From Phycisphaerales bacterium (lineage in GTDB: Bacteria > Planctomycetota > Phycisphaerae > Phycisphaerales > UBA1924): 64,000 bases of DNA. The notes under the pieces were generated by a model. The model had not been told where the DNA came from, made no database searches, and was given only the letters and a program-made list of their open reading frames with translations. Positions 31,395-40,398 of this stretch are shown one piece after another. Each line of letters opens with the position of its first letter. Position 1 is the stretch's first letter. Location of the stretch: contig CANHCQ010000019.1 of NCBI GenBank assembly GCA_947459215.1, positions 1-64,000 of the forward strand, read 5' to 3'. A program made the translations under genes and the position numbers.

Positions 31395-34382
31395 ATGGCC
31401 AAGCAGGCAAAGTCCAAGACCCAGATGCTCATCAACTACGTCCCCGGCGAGGAATGCCGGATCGCGATCGTGGAAGACAGCAAGCTGGAAGAGTTCACAA
31501 GCGAAAAGTTCGCCACCCAAAGCCGCGTGGGCAACATCTACGTCGGCAAGGTCATCAACGTGGAACCCGCTATCCAGGCGGCCTTCGTTGATTTCGGCGT
31601 CGGCGACAACGGGTTCCTGCACATCAGCGATCTGCACCCGCGCTACTTCCCCGGCGAAGAGGCCGACGCGACCGAAAAGGTCGGTCACAAGACCCCGCGC
31701 CGCGAGCGCCCGCCCATCCAGGCCGCCCTCCGCCGCGGCGACGAGATCATCGTCCAGGTCCTCAAGGAAGGCGTCGGCACCAAGGGCCCGACCCTCACCA
31801 GCTACCTCTCCATCCCCGGCCGCTTCCTGGTGATGATGCCGCAGATGGACAAGGTCGGCGTCAGCCGCAAGGTCGAGGACGAGGACCAGCGCCGCAAGAT
31901 GCGTGAGATCCTCGATCAGCTCGATCTCCCCGACGGCTTCGGTTTCATCCTCCGCACCGCGGGCATGGACCGCACCAAGCTCGAGCTCAAGCGCGACCTC
32001 GCCTATCTCGTCCGTCTCTACAAGGACATGGAGAGCCGCCGCGCCCGTGGCGACAAGCCCCGCCTGCTCTACGCCGAAAGCGATCTCCTGGTCCGCGCCC
32101 TGCGTGATCAGCTCACCACCGACGTCGACGAGATCGTCATCGACAACGAGGAAGCCGTGCAGCGGGCCCGCCGGTTCCTGAAGATCGTCGCCCCCCGCAC
32201 CAGCACGCGGCTTCTCCACTACCCCGGCCAGACGCCCATCTATCACTCCTTCGCGATCGAGGAGCAGATCGCCCACATCCACGCCCGCGAAGTCCCGCTG
32301 CCCAGCGGCGGCCGCCTCGTCATCGATCAGACCGAAGCCCTCGTCGCCATCGACGTGAACAGCGGCAAGAGCCGCGACTCGCGCGACGCCGAGGAAAACG
32401 CGTTCCAGACCAACCTCGAAGCCGTCGACGAGATCTGCCGCCAGCTCCGCCTCCGCGACCAGGGCGGCATCGTGGTCAACGACCTCATCGATATGCGGCA
32501 TCTGTCGCACCGAAAGGAAGTCGAGGCCCGCTTCAAGGAGCGCCTCAAGCGTGACCGCGCCCGCACCACCGTCGGCCTGATCAGCCAGTTCGGCATCCTC
32601 GAGATGACCCGCCAGCGCATGCGGGCCAGCGCCGAATCCGTGCACTTCTCCGACTGTCCGACCTGCCGCGGACGCGGCCTCGTCCAGAAGCCCGAGAGCG
32701 TCACCGGCGACGCGCTGCGTGAACTCGCCGCCTTGCTGGACGTCGACAAGGTCGGGCGCGTCGAGATCGTGGTTTCGCCACGGGTTGCGGGCGAGCTGCT
32801 CTCAACCAAGCGTCACATGCTCAGCCGCATCGAGCGGTCGAGCGGCAAGCGCGTGGACGTTCGCGTCAGCGAGGCCCTGCCTCTCGACCGCGTGACGTTC
32901 TATGCCTACGACGCTGCGGGCGCGGACATCGACTTGACACAGCCGCTGCCGCGCAAGCGCCCGAGCGAGCTCATCGTCGTCGAGGAACCCGCCGAGGACC
33001 ATGACGACAGCATCAGCAGCGACGCCGTCGCCGAGCGCGATGCCGCCGCGGACGATGACACAGAATTCTCCGCCCCGCGCGAGGAAGTCACCGAGATCGG
33101 CGACGCCGTCCCCGAACTGCTCTCCGACGAGGAACTCGACCAGCAGATCCGCGCCGACGCTCAGGCCGCCGCCGCTTCCACCGCCGAGGCCGGCGAGATC
33201 GGCGGCCGTCGCCGCGGTCGCCGCGGACGCGGTCGCGGTCGCGACGGCGCACGTGACGGAGGTCGCGGCGGCCGAGATGCTCGCCCGACCCAGGGCGGTC
33301 GCGATGGACCCCGTGAAGGAGGCCGCGATGGCGGACGCGGGGGACAGCGTGGCCAAAATGGTGGACAGGGCGGTGGACAGGGTGGTGGACAGGGTCGCGG
33401 ACAAGGCGGACCCGCTGCGGCTCCCGCCCAGCCCGCGGCGCCCCGTGCCGCGGGACCCGTCGCCGATGTGCGCCGCGTCGAGACCCAGCGCGGCGTCATC
33501 ATCATGGGTGACCATGGCGACGACGATTTCCCTGGGGGCACGCCAGCAGCGCCCGGCGGTGCGCAACACGCGGATGGCGATCACCCCCACGACCACCCCG
33601 ACGATCACGCGACTCACTCCGATGACCCGCACGCCGAGCATCCCAACGAGTCCGCCGAAGGTGGCCCGATGGCGAACGGCGATCCCAATGCAGCTCCGGG
33701 CGAGGGCGGACGTCGCCGTCGCCGCCGTCGTCGCGGTCGTGGCCGAGGCCGAGGCCGCGATGGCGCGCCGGGCGTCGACGGCGGACCCGCGGGTGCTGGA
33801 CCGGAGGGCGCGTCCGATGGTGGCGCGATCAACGCCGATAGCGCCGCCGAAGGACCGGACACCGGTGACAACGCCGGACCCGAAGGCGACAACGCGTCGA
33901 ACGAGCAAGACCCCGAGGGCTCCGAGATGGACGCCGGCCCGCAGGGCGACAACCCCGAGAACGGCGAAGCCGGTGGGCAGGGCGGAAGGCGTCGCCGTCG
34001 ACGCCGCCGTGGTCGCGGCCGAGGCCGCGGCGGAGAGGGCACGCCCGCCAACGGCGCACCAGCGGGCGCACCCGATGCCGCTCAGGGTGGCAACTCCGGC
34101 GGCGGACAGCGCCCGCCGCAGCAGGGCGGCAACCGCGATGGCAACCGCAATGGCGGCCGCGGCGGCCAACGCTTCAACGACCGTGGCGATCGCCCCCGCA
34201 ACGACCAGCGCTCGCAGCAGGGCGGTGGCGGAAACGCCAACGCGGGTGGCAGCTCCAGCGGCGGATCGGGCGGCAATGGCCCGGCACCGCAGGGCAACAA
34301 CGCACCCAAGCCGCGGCTGCTTTTCGCCTCCCGCCGCAAGCTGACGCCCGGTGAACTGAACAAACGCCCCAAGCCCGAGTAA
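31395..34382 (+). CDS. Ribonuclease E/G with extended Arg/Gly-rich tail
   Basis: A 995-residue endoribonuclease of RNA decay and rRNA processing. ATG 31395 gives MAKQAKSKTQMLINYVPGEE; twenty codons upstream are also open. The catalytic half: ECRIAIVEDSKLEEFTSEKF, an S1 domain (VGNIYVGKVINVEPAIQAAF, GFLHISDLHPRYFPGEEADA), 5'-sensor segments (LTSYLSIPGRFLVMMP, GVSRKVEDEDQRRK), DNase I-like Mg sites in VAIDVNSGKS and GGIVVNDLIDMRHL, and the zinc link Cys421-P-T-Cys424 in DCPTCRGRGL. From about residue 590 the protein is disordered: acidic stretches alternate with three basic clusters of GRRRGRRGRGRGRD type and a final RG/N-rich tail. Such tails scaffold degradosome partners and bind RNA. The Arg-rich clusters are near-identical repeats. 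A post-stop repeat hairpin ends the unit. Confidence 0.95.
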   Translation: MAKQAKSKTQMLINYVPGEECRIAIVEDSKLEEFTSEKFATQSRVGNIYVGKVINVEPAIQAAFVDFGVGDNGFLHISDLHPRYFPGEEADATEKVGHKTPRRERPPIQAALRRGDEIIVQVLKEGVGTKGPTLTSYLSIPGRFLVMMPQMDKVGVSRKVEDEDQRRKMREILDQLDLPDGFGFILRTAGMDRTKLELKRDLAYLVRLYKDMESRRARGDKPRLLYAESDLLVRALRDQLTTDVDEIVIDNEEAVQRARRFLKIVAPRTSTRLLHYPGQTPIYHSFAIEEQIAHIHAREVPLPSGGRLVIDQTEALVAIDVNSGKSRDSRDAEENAFQTNLEAVDEICRQLRLRDQGGIVVNDLIDMRHLSHRKEVEARFKERLKRDRARTTVGLISQFGILEMTRQRMRASAESVHFSDCPTCRGRGLVQKPESVTGDALRELAALLDVDKVGRVEIVVSPRVAGELLSTKRHMLSRIERSSGKRVDVRVSEALPLDRVTFYAYDAAGADIDLTQPLPRKRPSELIVVEEPAEDHDDSISSDAVAERDAAADDDTEFSAPREEVTEIGDAVPELLSDEELDQQIRADAQAAAASTAEAGEIGGRRRGRRGRGRGRDGARDGGRGGRDARPTQGGRDGPREGGRDGGRGGQRGQNGGQGGGQGGGQGRGQGGPAAAPAQPAAPRAAGPVADVRRVETQRGVIIMGDHGDDDFPGGTPAAPGGAQHADGDHPHDHPDDHATHSDDPHAEHPNESAEGGPMANGDPNAAPGEGGRRRRRRRRGRGRGRGRDGAPGVDGGPAGAGPEGASDGGAINADSAAEGPDTGDNAGPEGDNASNEQDPEGSEMDAGPQGDNPENGEAGGQGGRRRRRRRRGRGRGRGGEGTPANGAPAGAPDAAQGGNSGGGQRPPQQGGNRDGNRNGGRGGQRFNDRGDRPRNDQRSQQGGGGNANAGGSSSGGSGGNGPAPQGNNAPKPRLLFASRRKLTPGELNKRPKPE

Positions 34383-34384
34383 GA

Positions 34385-34412
34385 CCAGTAGGACCGGCTT
34401 CCAGCCGGTCTT
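34385..34412 (+). terminator. Post-stop hairpin repeat, copy 1, after RNase E/G
   Basis: ACCAGTA then GGACCGGCT TCC AGCCGGTC, followed by TTCCTGTT. The hairpin begins just after the stop codon. Its 28 bases match copies at 56415-56442 and 57212-57239 (reverse strand) at 27 positions, and 56350-56377 more loosely. Confidence 0.75.
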
Positions 34413-34451
34413 CCTGTTATCTCGGCGCGAACGTCACCCTTGAATGCAAGG

Positions 34452-34457
34452 TATGGT
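34452..34457 (+). promoter_or_regulatory. Possible -10 box of dxr
   Basis: TATGGT fits the TAnnnT pattern used by other promoters in the window and lies 54 bases before the preferred TTG start of dxr. Weak evidence. Confidence 0.25.
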
Positions 34458-34511
34458 GTGGTCGCACACCGACCGACCAATGGCCGTTCCCACCGACAGA
34501 ATCGCAACGCC

Positions 34512-35723
34512 TTGACCACCCGCCGCATCATCATCCTCGGCTCCACCGGCTCGATCGGCACCCAGACGCTCGAGGTAGTCACACACCTCAACGCGCTGCA
34601 CGCCCGCGGGCTCTTTCAACACCGCGTCGAGGTGGTTGGCCTCGCAGCGGGCAAGGGTGCGGCGCTTCTGTCTGACCAAGCGAGCGCCTTCGGCGTCCGC
34701 GAGGTCGCCATCGCCGAAGGAAACGGGGTCGAGATCCCTGGAGTGCATGTCCGCCGCGGCACCGACGCGGCGGAGCGACTGGTCCGCGAGGTCGAGTGCG
34801 ATGTCGTGCTCGCCGCGATCGTCGGAAGCGCCGGTCTTCCCGCGACGCTGGCCGCGGTGCAGCTCGGTCGTGATGTCGCGCTCGCCAACAAAGAGACGCT
34901 GGTCGCTGCGGGATCGCTCGTCGTCCCGGCGAGCCACCAGTCGGGCGCAAAGCTCCTGCCGGTGGACAGCGAGCACGCGGCGGTTTGGCAGTGCTTGCAG
35001 GGATTCTGCGAGGCACCGGCGCTCAAGCAGCCGCCTCGGAGCGTGCGAAGGGTCATTCTCACCGCCAGCGGCGGGCCGTTCCGGACCGCGACAAGCCAGC
35101 AGATCGCCGGCGCGACGCGGGAGCAGGCACTCAAGCACCCGACCTGGACAATGGGCGCCAAGGTGACCATCGACAGCGCAAGCCTGATGAACAAGGCCCT
35201 GGAGATCATCGAGGCCCACTGGCTCTTCGCCCTGCCCGGCGAGAACATCGAGGCCGCCGTACATCCGCAGTCGGCGGCACACGCCATCGTCGAATTCGAG
35301 GACGCCAGCATGGTTGCCCAGCTCGCGACCCCCGACATGCGCGGACCGATTCAGACCGCGCTGACGTGGCCGTCCCGTGTGGCTTCTCTGGTGAAGCCGA
35401 TGCCGATTGGTTCCGGCCCGATGTCGCTGCAGTTTGAAGCCCCGGACCTGCAACGCTTTCCGCTCCTGGCGACGGCGTACCGCGCCATCCGCGAGGGCGG
35501 CACGAGCGGCGCGATTCTCAACGCCGCGAACGAGGAAGCGGTGCTCGCCTTCCTGCGCGACGACGCGATGCGGTTCGGACGCATCAGCGAGCTGGTGCTC
35601 GATGCGATCGACGCGGTGTCAACCTCGCCGCTCAAGAGCCTCGACGACGCGCTCGACGCCGACCGCCGCGCCCGAGCGGTGGTGCGGGATCGCCTCACAC
35701 GCGTGACGGCAACGGCGCGATAA
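34512..35723 (+). CDS. dxr: 1-deoxy-D-xylulose 5-phosphate reductoisomerase
   Basis: A 403-residue enzyme of the MEP isoprenoid pathway (DXP to MEP, using NADPH). TTG 34512 gives M-TTRRIIILGSTGSIGTQTL with the normal distance to the NADPH motif GSTGSIG. In-frame TTG 34440 and GTG 34458 are alternatives, and no clear ribosome site decides. Landmarks: ALANKETLVAAG, LLPVDSEHAAVWQCL (metal-binding Asp and Glu), ILTASGGPFR, KHPTWTMGAKVTIDSASLMN, KALEIIEAHWLF and VHPQSAAHAIVEFEDASMVA. The C-terminal helical domain ends in KSLDDALDADRRARAVV. It is followed by the DUF4230-like gene after 94 bases on the same strand, but a shared function is not evident. Confidence 0.95.
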   Translation: MTTRRIIILGSTGSIGTQTLEVVTHLNALHARGLFQHRVEVVGLAAGKGAALLSDQASAFGVREVAIAEGNGVEIPGVHVRRGTDAAERLVREVECDVVLAAIVGSAGLPATLAAVQLGRDVALANKETLVAAGSLVVPASHQSGAKLLPVDSEHAAVWQCLQGFCEAPALKQPPRSVRRVILTASGGPFRTATSQQIAGATREQALKHPTWTMGAKVTIDSASLMNKALEIIEAHWLFALPGENIEAAVHPQSAAHAIVEFEDASMVAQLATPDMRGPIQTALTWPSRVASLVKPMPIGSGPMSLQFEAPDLQRFPLLATAYRAIREGGTSGAILNAANEEAVLAFLRDDAMRFGRISELVLDAIDAVSTSPLKSLDDALDADRRARAVVRDRLTRVTATAR

Positions 35724-35817
35724 CCCAGTCCGCGTTCGGGTTCCATCCCCCAAGGCTCGAACACCCCCACCGCTATTCGTCCCCGAACCACGTTCGTGCC
35801 GATTCCAAACAACAGGC

Positions 35818-36519
35818 ATGAGTGCTTCCACGAACATCCTGCGCCTCGTGCGGACCCCCAAGGCCGCGGCGTTCTACCTCGCCGGAGTCGGCGCGGTGTC
35901 GGCGCTGCTGGCGCTGGGGCTGCTCGCAACGCAAGAGAGTCTTCTCCGGGACACGCGTGCGGCGACCGTGGTTCCGACCGCAGCGCCGACGCCCGCGATC
36001 ATCGCACGCCACGTCCGTGCCGCGGCCTTGGTCACGAGCAGGATCGAGACCACCGTCCGCGCCCAAACCAGCGATGCCGACTGGCGCGGCACCGTCATCG
36101 CAACAGTGGAAGCGCCCACGACGCTGAGCTTCGGCGTCGACCTCTCCAAGATCGATTCGTCGCGGGTCCGCATGAGCGGCATCGGCGGCGTGTGCGTGCT
36201 GATCATCCCGCCGCCCACACGACTCGCGACCGAAGTACGCACCGGCGAGGAGCGCTTCAGCGTCGAGGTCGGCGGTCTCTCGCTCCGTGCGGTCAGCGGG
36301 GAGTATCAGCTCGGCCTCGCGCGGGCTCGCCTCTACGAACAGGCGGCACGGTTCCGGCCCAATCCGCAGCAGCACGCCGAGATCCGGGCCACGGCACGCG
36401 AGCAGGTCGCGGCGGTCGCGCGCGGGATCATGGGCGAACCGTCCGTGGTACGTGTGGTTTTTGAAGATGAACACTTGACTCTGCTGGAGCGAACGACGCG
36501 GCAGGCAGCGGCTCAATAG
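35818..36519 (+). CDS. DUF4230-like membrane-anchored protein
   Basis: A 233-residue protein from ATG 35818. One N-terminal helix (FYLAGVGAVSALLALGLLAT) anchors it. The outer part has ALVTSRIETTVRAQTSDADW, then TLSFGVDLSKIDSSRVRMSG and VCVLIIPPPTRLATEV. The G-V-D-L-S-K-I/L and I-x-L/I-P-x-P pattern, followed by a helical segment (YEQAARFRPNPQQHAEIRAT, AREQVAAVARGIM), is what I know of DUF4230 proteins, whose function is not established. It may be co-transcribed with dxr and with the unknown membrane protein 89 bases downstream. A perfect 12-base palindrome, GGACGTACGTCC, begins on the last base of its stop codon. The assignment is moderate. Confidence 0.65.
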   Translation: MSASTNILRLVRTPKAAAFYLAGVGAVSALLALGLLATQESLLRDTRAATVVPTAAPTPAIIARHVRAAALVTSRIETTVRAQTSDADWRGTVIATVEAPTTLSFGVDLSKIDSSRVRMSGIGGVCVLIIPPPTRLATEVRTGEERFSVEVGGLSLRAVSGEYQLGLARARLYEQAARFRPNPQQHAEIRATAREQVAAVARGIMGEPSVVRVVFEDEHLTLLERTTRQAAAQ

Positions 36520-36530
36520 GACGTACGTCC
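36519..36530. promoter_or_regulatory. 12-base palindrome at a stop codon
   Basis: GGACGTACGTCC is perfectly symmetrical, starts on the final base of the DUF4230-like stop codon and lies 79 bases before the next gene. It could be an operator for that gene. Confidence 0.3.
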
Positions 36531-36608
36531 GGCGGCGGCGAAACCAACCGGCGACCGGTTCGACTGACTGATACGGCGAGACCGACCAAGCGTCGGTCCC
36601 ACCGAGTG

Positions 36609-37772
36609 ATGCGGGCAATGCGAAGACTGTTCCACTCAATCTTGTTCCTCTGGTCACGGCACTGGAATCTCGCCAGGCTGCTGCTCGCGGCGGCGATCGT
36701 GCTGTTGCTTGCGATCGACACCGGCCATCGCACGGCACGCCTGGCGCTCGCTTCACTGACCGATATGGATTATGCCGCCGAGGTCCGGGCCCTGCGCGAG
36801 CAGGGCCGCTACGCCGAGGCGGTCGTGATCGCCGACGCCGGGCTCTCCTGGTCCGACGGCCCCGGAAAGGGCGACGCCCGCGCGGCGATCGAGCGTGAAC
36901 GTCAGGCCACCATCGATGAGCAGGCAAGCTGGCTGCGCCGCGCGAAGGACGCCGGATACGGCGCCGTCACCGGCCGCGGCGAGAGCCTCGAGCAGCTCCT
37001 GGGCGCGATCGCGGCGGACCTGTTCGTCGTCGGCGATATCCGCGATCTGGTCGTACAGAGCATCACGTACGCCCGCGGCGAAGACCCAGACGAACTCATC
37101 GTCGCGCTCTCATCACTCGGGATCGTGCTGACCCTCGCCCCGGAGATCGACTGGGCTCCAGCGCTCCTCAAGGTTGCCCGCAAGACGGGCGCGGTCACAG
37201 AGGGACTCAAGGATTTCTTCGTGCGAGCCATCAAGGCCAATCGCACCGATGCGATCGCCGCGGCCTGCGGCGATGCGACCAAACTCGCCACACACGCCTC
37301 GCCCGCCGGAGCCCTGCGGGTGCTGCGCTTCGCAGAGAACGAGGCCGACCTCGCCAAGCTCGCCGCCTTCGCGGAGCGCAACGGGGCCAAGGGCGGAGCG
37401 GCACTGCTCATCACCGGACGCGAGGGTGCCGCACTCCTCCGGGCAGCCGAACCGGGCGTACGCGCGGCCGATGATCTGATCTTGACCGCGGCGAAGAAGG
37501 GCCCGGCCGGGTCCCGGTTCCTCGCGGGCCCCGCGGCACGCGTGCTGACGCGACCACATCCGCTCTTGGGAATCTTCAAGGGTGTCTACAAGGGCACGAT
37601 CCCCGCCGCTGTGCAGCGCGTCGCCGCGGCGATCGATCCCTACGGCTGGATGCTTCTTCCCGCGGCATTCGCGTGGATGATGGTGGAACTTGGGCTCTTC
37701 ATCCGTGCCACCGCGAGACGGTTCGCGTCCGAGGACCGCGGCAATGGAGCGACGGCATCGCCCGCGCCGTGA
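36609..37772 (+). CDS. Unknown protein with N- and C-terminal membrane helices
   Basis: A 387-residue protein. ATG 36609 is used; GTG 36606 and ATG 36618 are equally open and no ribosome site decides. An N-terminal helix (LARLLLAAAIVLLLAIDTG) is followed by a TPR-like pair (DYAAEVRALREQGRYAEAVV, IADAGLSWSDGPGKGD) and long Ala-rich helices (VALSSLGIVLTLAPEIDWAP, EGLKDFFVRAIKANRTDAIA). A second helix near the end is DPYGWMLLPAAFAWMMVELG. I do not recognise the family. It follows the DUF4230-like gene on the same strand and may be functionally linked. It is convergent with the LuxR-type gene at 37791, with 18 bases between stops. Confidence 0.65.
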   Translation: MRAMRRLFHSILFLWSRHWNLARLLLAAAIVLLLAIDTGHRTARLALASLTDMDYAAEVRALREQGRYAEAVVIADAGLSWSDGPGKGDARAAIERERQATIDEQASWLRRAKDAGYGAVTGRGESLEQLLGAIAADLFVVGDIRDLVVQSITYARGEDPDELIVALSSLGIVLTLAPEIDWAPALLKVARKTGAVTEGLKDFFVRAIKANRTDAIAAACGDATKLATHASPAGALRVLRFAENEADLAKLAAFAERNGAKGGAALLITGREGAALLRAAEPGVRAADDLILTAAKKGPAGSRFLAGPAARVLTRPHPLLGIFKGVYKGTIPAAVQRVAAAIDPYGWMLLPAAFAWMMVELGLFIRATARRFASEDRGNGATASPAP

Positions 37773-37790
37773 TTGTTCACAGCGAACAAC

Positions 37791-38483
37791 TCACGCGGCC
37801 GTCTTCGCGACCATGCCGATCTCGTTGGCGAGCTTGACCATCTGCGTACGCCGCTCAAAGCCCAGCTTCTGCATGATCCGCCGGACGTTCCCGTTGACCG
37901 TTCGGACGCTGCGGCTGAGAACTTTGGACACGTCGATGTCGCGGATGCCAGATCCGACGAGAGCGAAGACCTCGAGCTCAGCGTCGCTCAGCTTCGCGAT
38001 ATCGCCGAGGATCAGCTTCCGATCCCGGGCCTGGCGAACCTGATTGATGATGAACGAGAGATCGATCGGCTTGGACGCCGGCGTCGCCGCGACGATCACG
38101 ATGCGGTTGTACGTCTCCCAGTCATCGGTGGCCTGCATAAAGAGGCACCACACACGTCCGAAAAGGACCATGTTGTAGTAACGCGGTTCCTGGCTCCCCG
38201 CCGCGTCGGCGTCGAGGCATTCCCGGATCCAGCCATGCATCTCGATCGCGATCTCCGGCGGGAAGAAATCGTTGATTGATTTCCCCACCATCGAATCAAT
38301 CGGTATGTTCATCGCCGTCGCGGTGGTCTTGGCGCCGGTTCGATGCGTCCCATCTCGAGTCACCAAGAACGTACAGCATCCCGCCGCGCTGGCGATGGAT
38401 GCCCACGCCTTGTGGATGCCATGTATCTGCTGCGATCCAGCCGCCGCGAAGCCATTCCGGCTTTCGGACAGAGTCATTGCCAC
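37791..38483 (-). CDS. PAS-like/LuxR-type transcriptional regulator A
   Basis: A 230-residue protein. GTG 38483 is preferred to ATG 38477 because GGGAGG then lies eight bases upstream. The N-terminal 120 residues look like a PAS sensor (GCCTFLVTRDGTHRTGAKTT, IDSMVGKSINDFFPPEIAIE, PRYYNMVLFGRVWCLFMQAT). The C-terminal LuxR/GerE helix-turn-helix is clear: KLSDAELEVFALVGSGIRDI and VSKVLSRSVRTVNGNVRRIM, then QKLGFERRTQMVKLANEIG. There is no receiver domain and no autoinducer-binding domain. It is a paralogue of the regulator at 40399, with similar length and domain order, and the two flank an unknown 404-residue protein on the same strand. The ligand is unknown. Confidence 0.85.
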   Translation of the reverse strand: MAMTLSESRNGFAAAGSQQIHGIHKAWASIASAAGCCTFLVTRDGTHRTGAKTTATAMNIPIDSMVGKSINDFFPPEIAIEMHGWIRECLDADAAGSQEPRYYNMVLFGRVWCLFMQATDDWETYNRIVIVAATPASKPIDLSFIINQVRQARDRKLILGDIAKLSDAELEVFALVGSGIRDIDVSKVLSRSVRTVNGNVRRIMQKLGFERRTQMVKLANEIGMVAKTAA

Positions 38484-38644
38484 GGGTCGTACCTCCCTTT
38501 CAGGACGACGCTCCTCCTCACCTCCATTCTGACGACTCTGCGCCCATTTGCAAGCGGCCCCGAGCAATGTGAACAACTTCGGCCTGGAACTTCCAGATGC
38601 GAACGAAACACGAGCACGCTTTTTGTCGACACGCCGACATCTGC

Positions 38645-39859
38645 TCAGACGGGCAACAAGAACTTCATCACGAAGCTGGAGTGCATCGGCGGATACGGCA
38701 CGATCAGCCGCAGCGCCCGGAAGTCACGCACGTTCCACCCGCACCGATCCATCGCCATGCCGACGAGCTTGTCGTAGCTGGCGACCAGCGGCGAAGAAAC
38801 GACAACAGGTCGTCCGGTCAGTTCAACGGGACGCTCGGATATCGGAATTCGCAGCTGATCGGAACCCGGACCCGCGGCGGAGCCGTCGCTGCTGCCCCGT
38901 ACGTAGAGACGCGACTCAACGACAAAGGCGAGGTCTTTGTGGGCAATCACATCGAACTGGAGGTTTTCCACGGGCAATGAAACATGGGTGAGCAGCTCGC
39001 CGAACTCGTCGCGTGGGGTTCGCCGGCGCGGGAAAGCCCGGCGTTGGATACTGCCGAACATGCATGTCTGCTGCCCGGTGTTGCCGATCGAGTCGGCCTC
39101 GAGCTCGTAGACGTAGCCAAGCGAGGTCTTGGCGCGGTGGATCTTGGGCAGGCCCGGCTTGCAGAATGATCCGAGCATCGGCGGGCCTTCGCACGCCGCG
39201 AAGATCGGATCCAGCGCTTCCTCGTCAGCCGACTTGCTGAGCGGTGTGCCGTCGTCGGTGTAGAAACGCGGATTCGACAGCGGCCAGCGGATCCCCGGTC
39301 GCAGCGCACGGAAGTCGATCAGGCCGCCGATCAGCGCGGCGTCAATATGGTCCGCGCTGCGGTTCGACGGCGCGAGGATGGCCGTATTGAGACGGACGCG
39401 CGCCTGGGCACCCCAGATGCCGCTGTTGCCGCGGAACGCCATCTTGCGCGACTGCTCCAGCCGATCGCCGTCGTGCGCGTTCGTCAGGCCTTCGAGCATG
39501 AGGTCGAGCGTCTGGCGATCGCCGGCGTGGCGCTCGACGAAGTCGCGAAAGCGTGCGCACGCCTCGTTGATCCGATCGATCAACTCCGGTGCCGCACCGG
39601 ACCGAAGCAGCGACGCAACAAAGATCTGAATGCCTTCATCGCCGGGCAGGTGCTGTAGCGCCGCATAGAGATCGCGGTGACAGACGACCTTGGAGATCTT
39701 CCAGGTGAGATTGCGACTCACCGCCAGCTTCCGGGCCATCACCTGCGGCTGCGACGGCGCCATGCCCGCGCTGCGGACCGCGTCTTCCAACGCCCGGCGC
39801 AGGCCTTCAAACGCTTCCGTGAGATGTTCTTCCAACGACGCCGTGCGAATCATCTGCAT
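38645..39859 (-). CDS. Unknown 404-residue protein between two LuxR-type regulators
   Basis: ATG 39859 has GGGAG six bases upstream. I do not recognise the family. The first 130 residues are helical and contain a helix-turn-helix-like stretch (PQVMARKLAVSRNLTWKISK, VVCHRDLYAALQHLPGDEG). The rest is mixed: FRDFVERHAGDRQTLDLMLE, AFRGNSGIWGAQARVRLNTA, LRPGIRWPLSNPRFYTDDGT, SLGYVYELEADSIG, LLTHVSLPVENLQFDVIAHK, VVSSPLVASYDKLVGMAMDR and FRALRLIVPYPPMHSSFVMK. There is no signal peptide, membrane helix or metal motif. The position between two paralogous PAS/LuxR regulators suggests it belongs to the same signalling set, perhaps as another DNA-binding component. That is inference from neighbourhood. 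Confidence 0.75.
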   Translation of the reverse strand: MQMIRTASLEEHLTEAFEGLRRALEDAVRSAGMAPSQPQVMARKLAVSRNLTWKISKVVCHRDLYAALQHLPGDEGIQIFVASLLRSGAAPELIDRINEACARFRDFVERHAGDRQTLDLMLEGLTNAHDGDRLEQSRKMAFRGNSGIWGAQARVRLNTAILAPSNRSADHIDAALIGGLIDFRALRPGIRWPLSNPRFYTDDGTPLSKSADEEALDPIFAACEGPPMLGSFCKPGLPKIHRAKTSLGYVYELEADSIGNTGQQTCMFGSIQRRAFPRRRTPRDEFGELLTHVSLPVENLQFDVIAHKDLAFVVESRLYVRGSSDGSAAGPGSDQLRIPISERPVELTGRPVVVSSPLVASYDKLVGMAMDRCGWNVRDFRALRLIVPYPPMHSSFVMKFLLPV

Positions 39860-40398
39860 AGCAAACTCCCTGCACCCCACACGAGCCCCAACCCAACCCA
39901 CTCGATGGTGGCCGCGAACATTCCGGCGACATCGCCCCGCCCACCCGCTTCCACCTTCTTGCCCGACCGCACTGCCGATCATGTCACGAACCCGTCGTCC
40001 CTCGCACCCGCCGAGTCAGACGAATGTGTTCCGGAACAGTTCCCACATCCATTGTGATATGGGTTACGAGATGCGCCGGTTGCATGGTTCCTTCGGCTCT
40101 TCACCGAAATGCATTCATACTTCGAACCGGATTCGTGCCGGTCCGAACAGAGCCATCGGAGGCCGCCAACGCAGGCCGTCTTGTGTTTGCACGAACACCT
40201 TTGGAGACGCGGTTGAGTTTTCAGACCTGAGCCGTGTGAGCCGCGAACGCAGCATGAACATGGTGCGAAGATCGCGCCGGGTTGTCCCCGCGAGAACGCG
40301 CGAAGACATCCCACGCCGCGATACGCCCCGAACACGGCTCGGATTTGCAGAATGTTGCTCGGTTCTCAGCCGCTCGCACCTGCCGAGGCCGCGTCGTC
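39860..40398. other. 539-base gap upstream of the 404-residue protein gene
   Basis: No gene is supported on either strand. The region must hold the promoter of the 404-residue protein and the transcript end of the LuxR-type gene at 40399. Open frames here have no recognisable content. AT-richer DNA lies at 40040-40130 (TTGTGATATGGG, CATTCATACTTCG). Confidence 0.4.
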
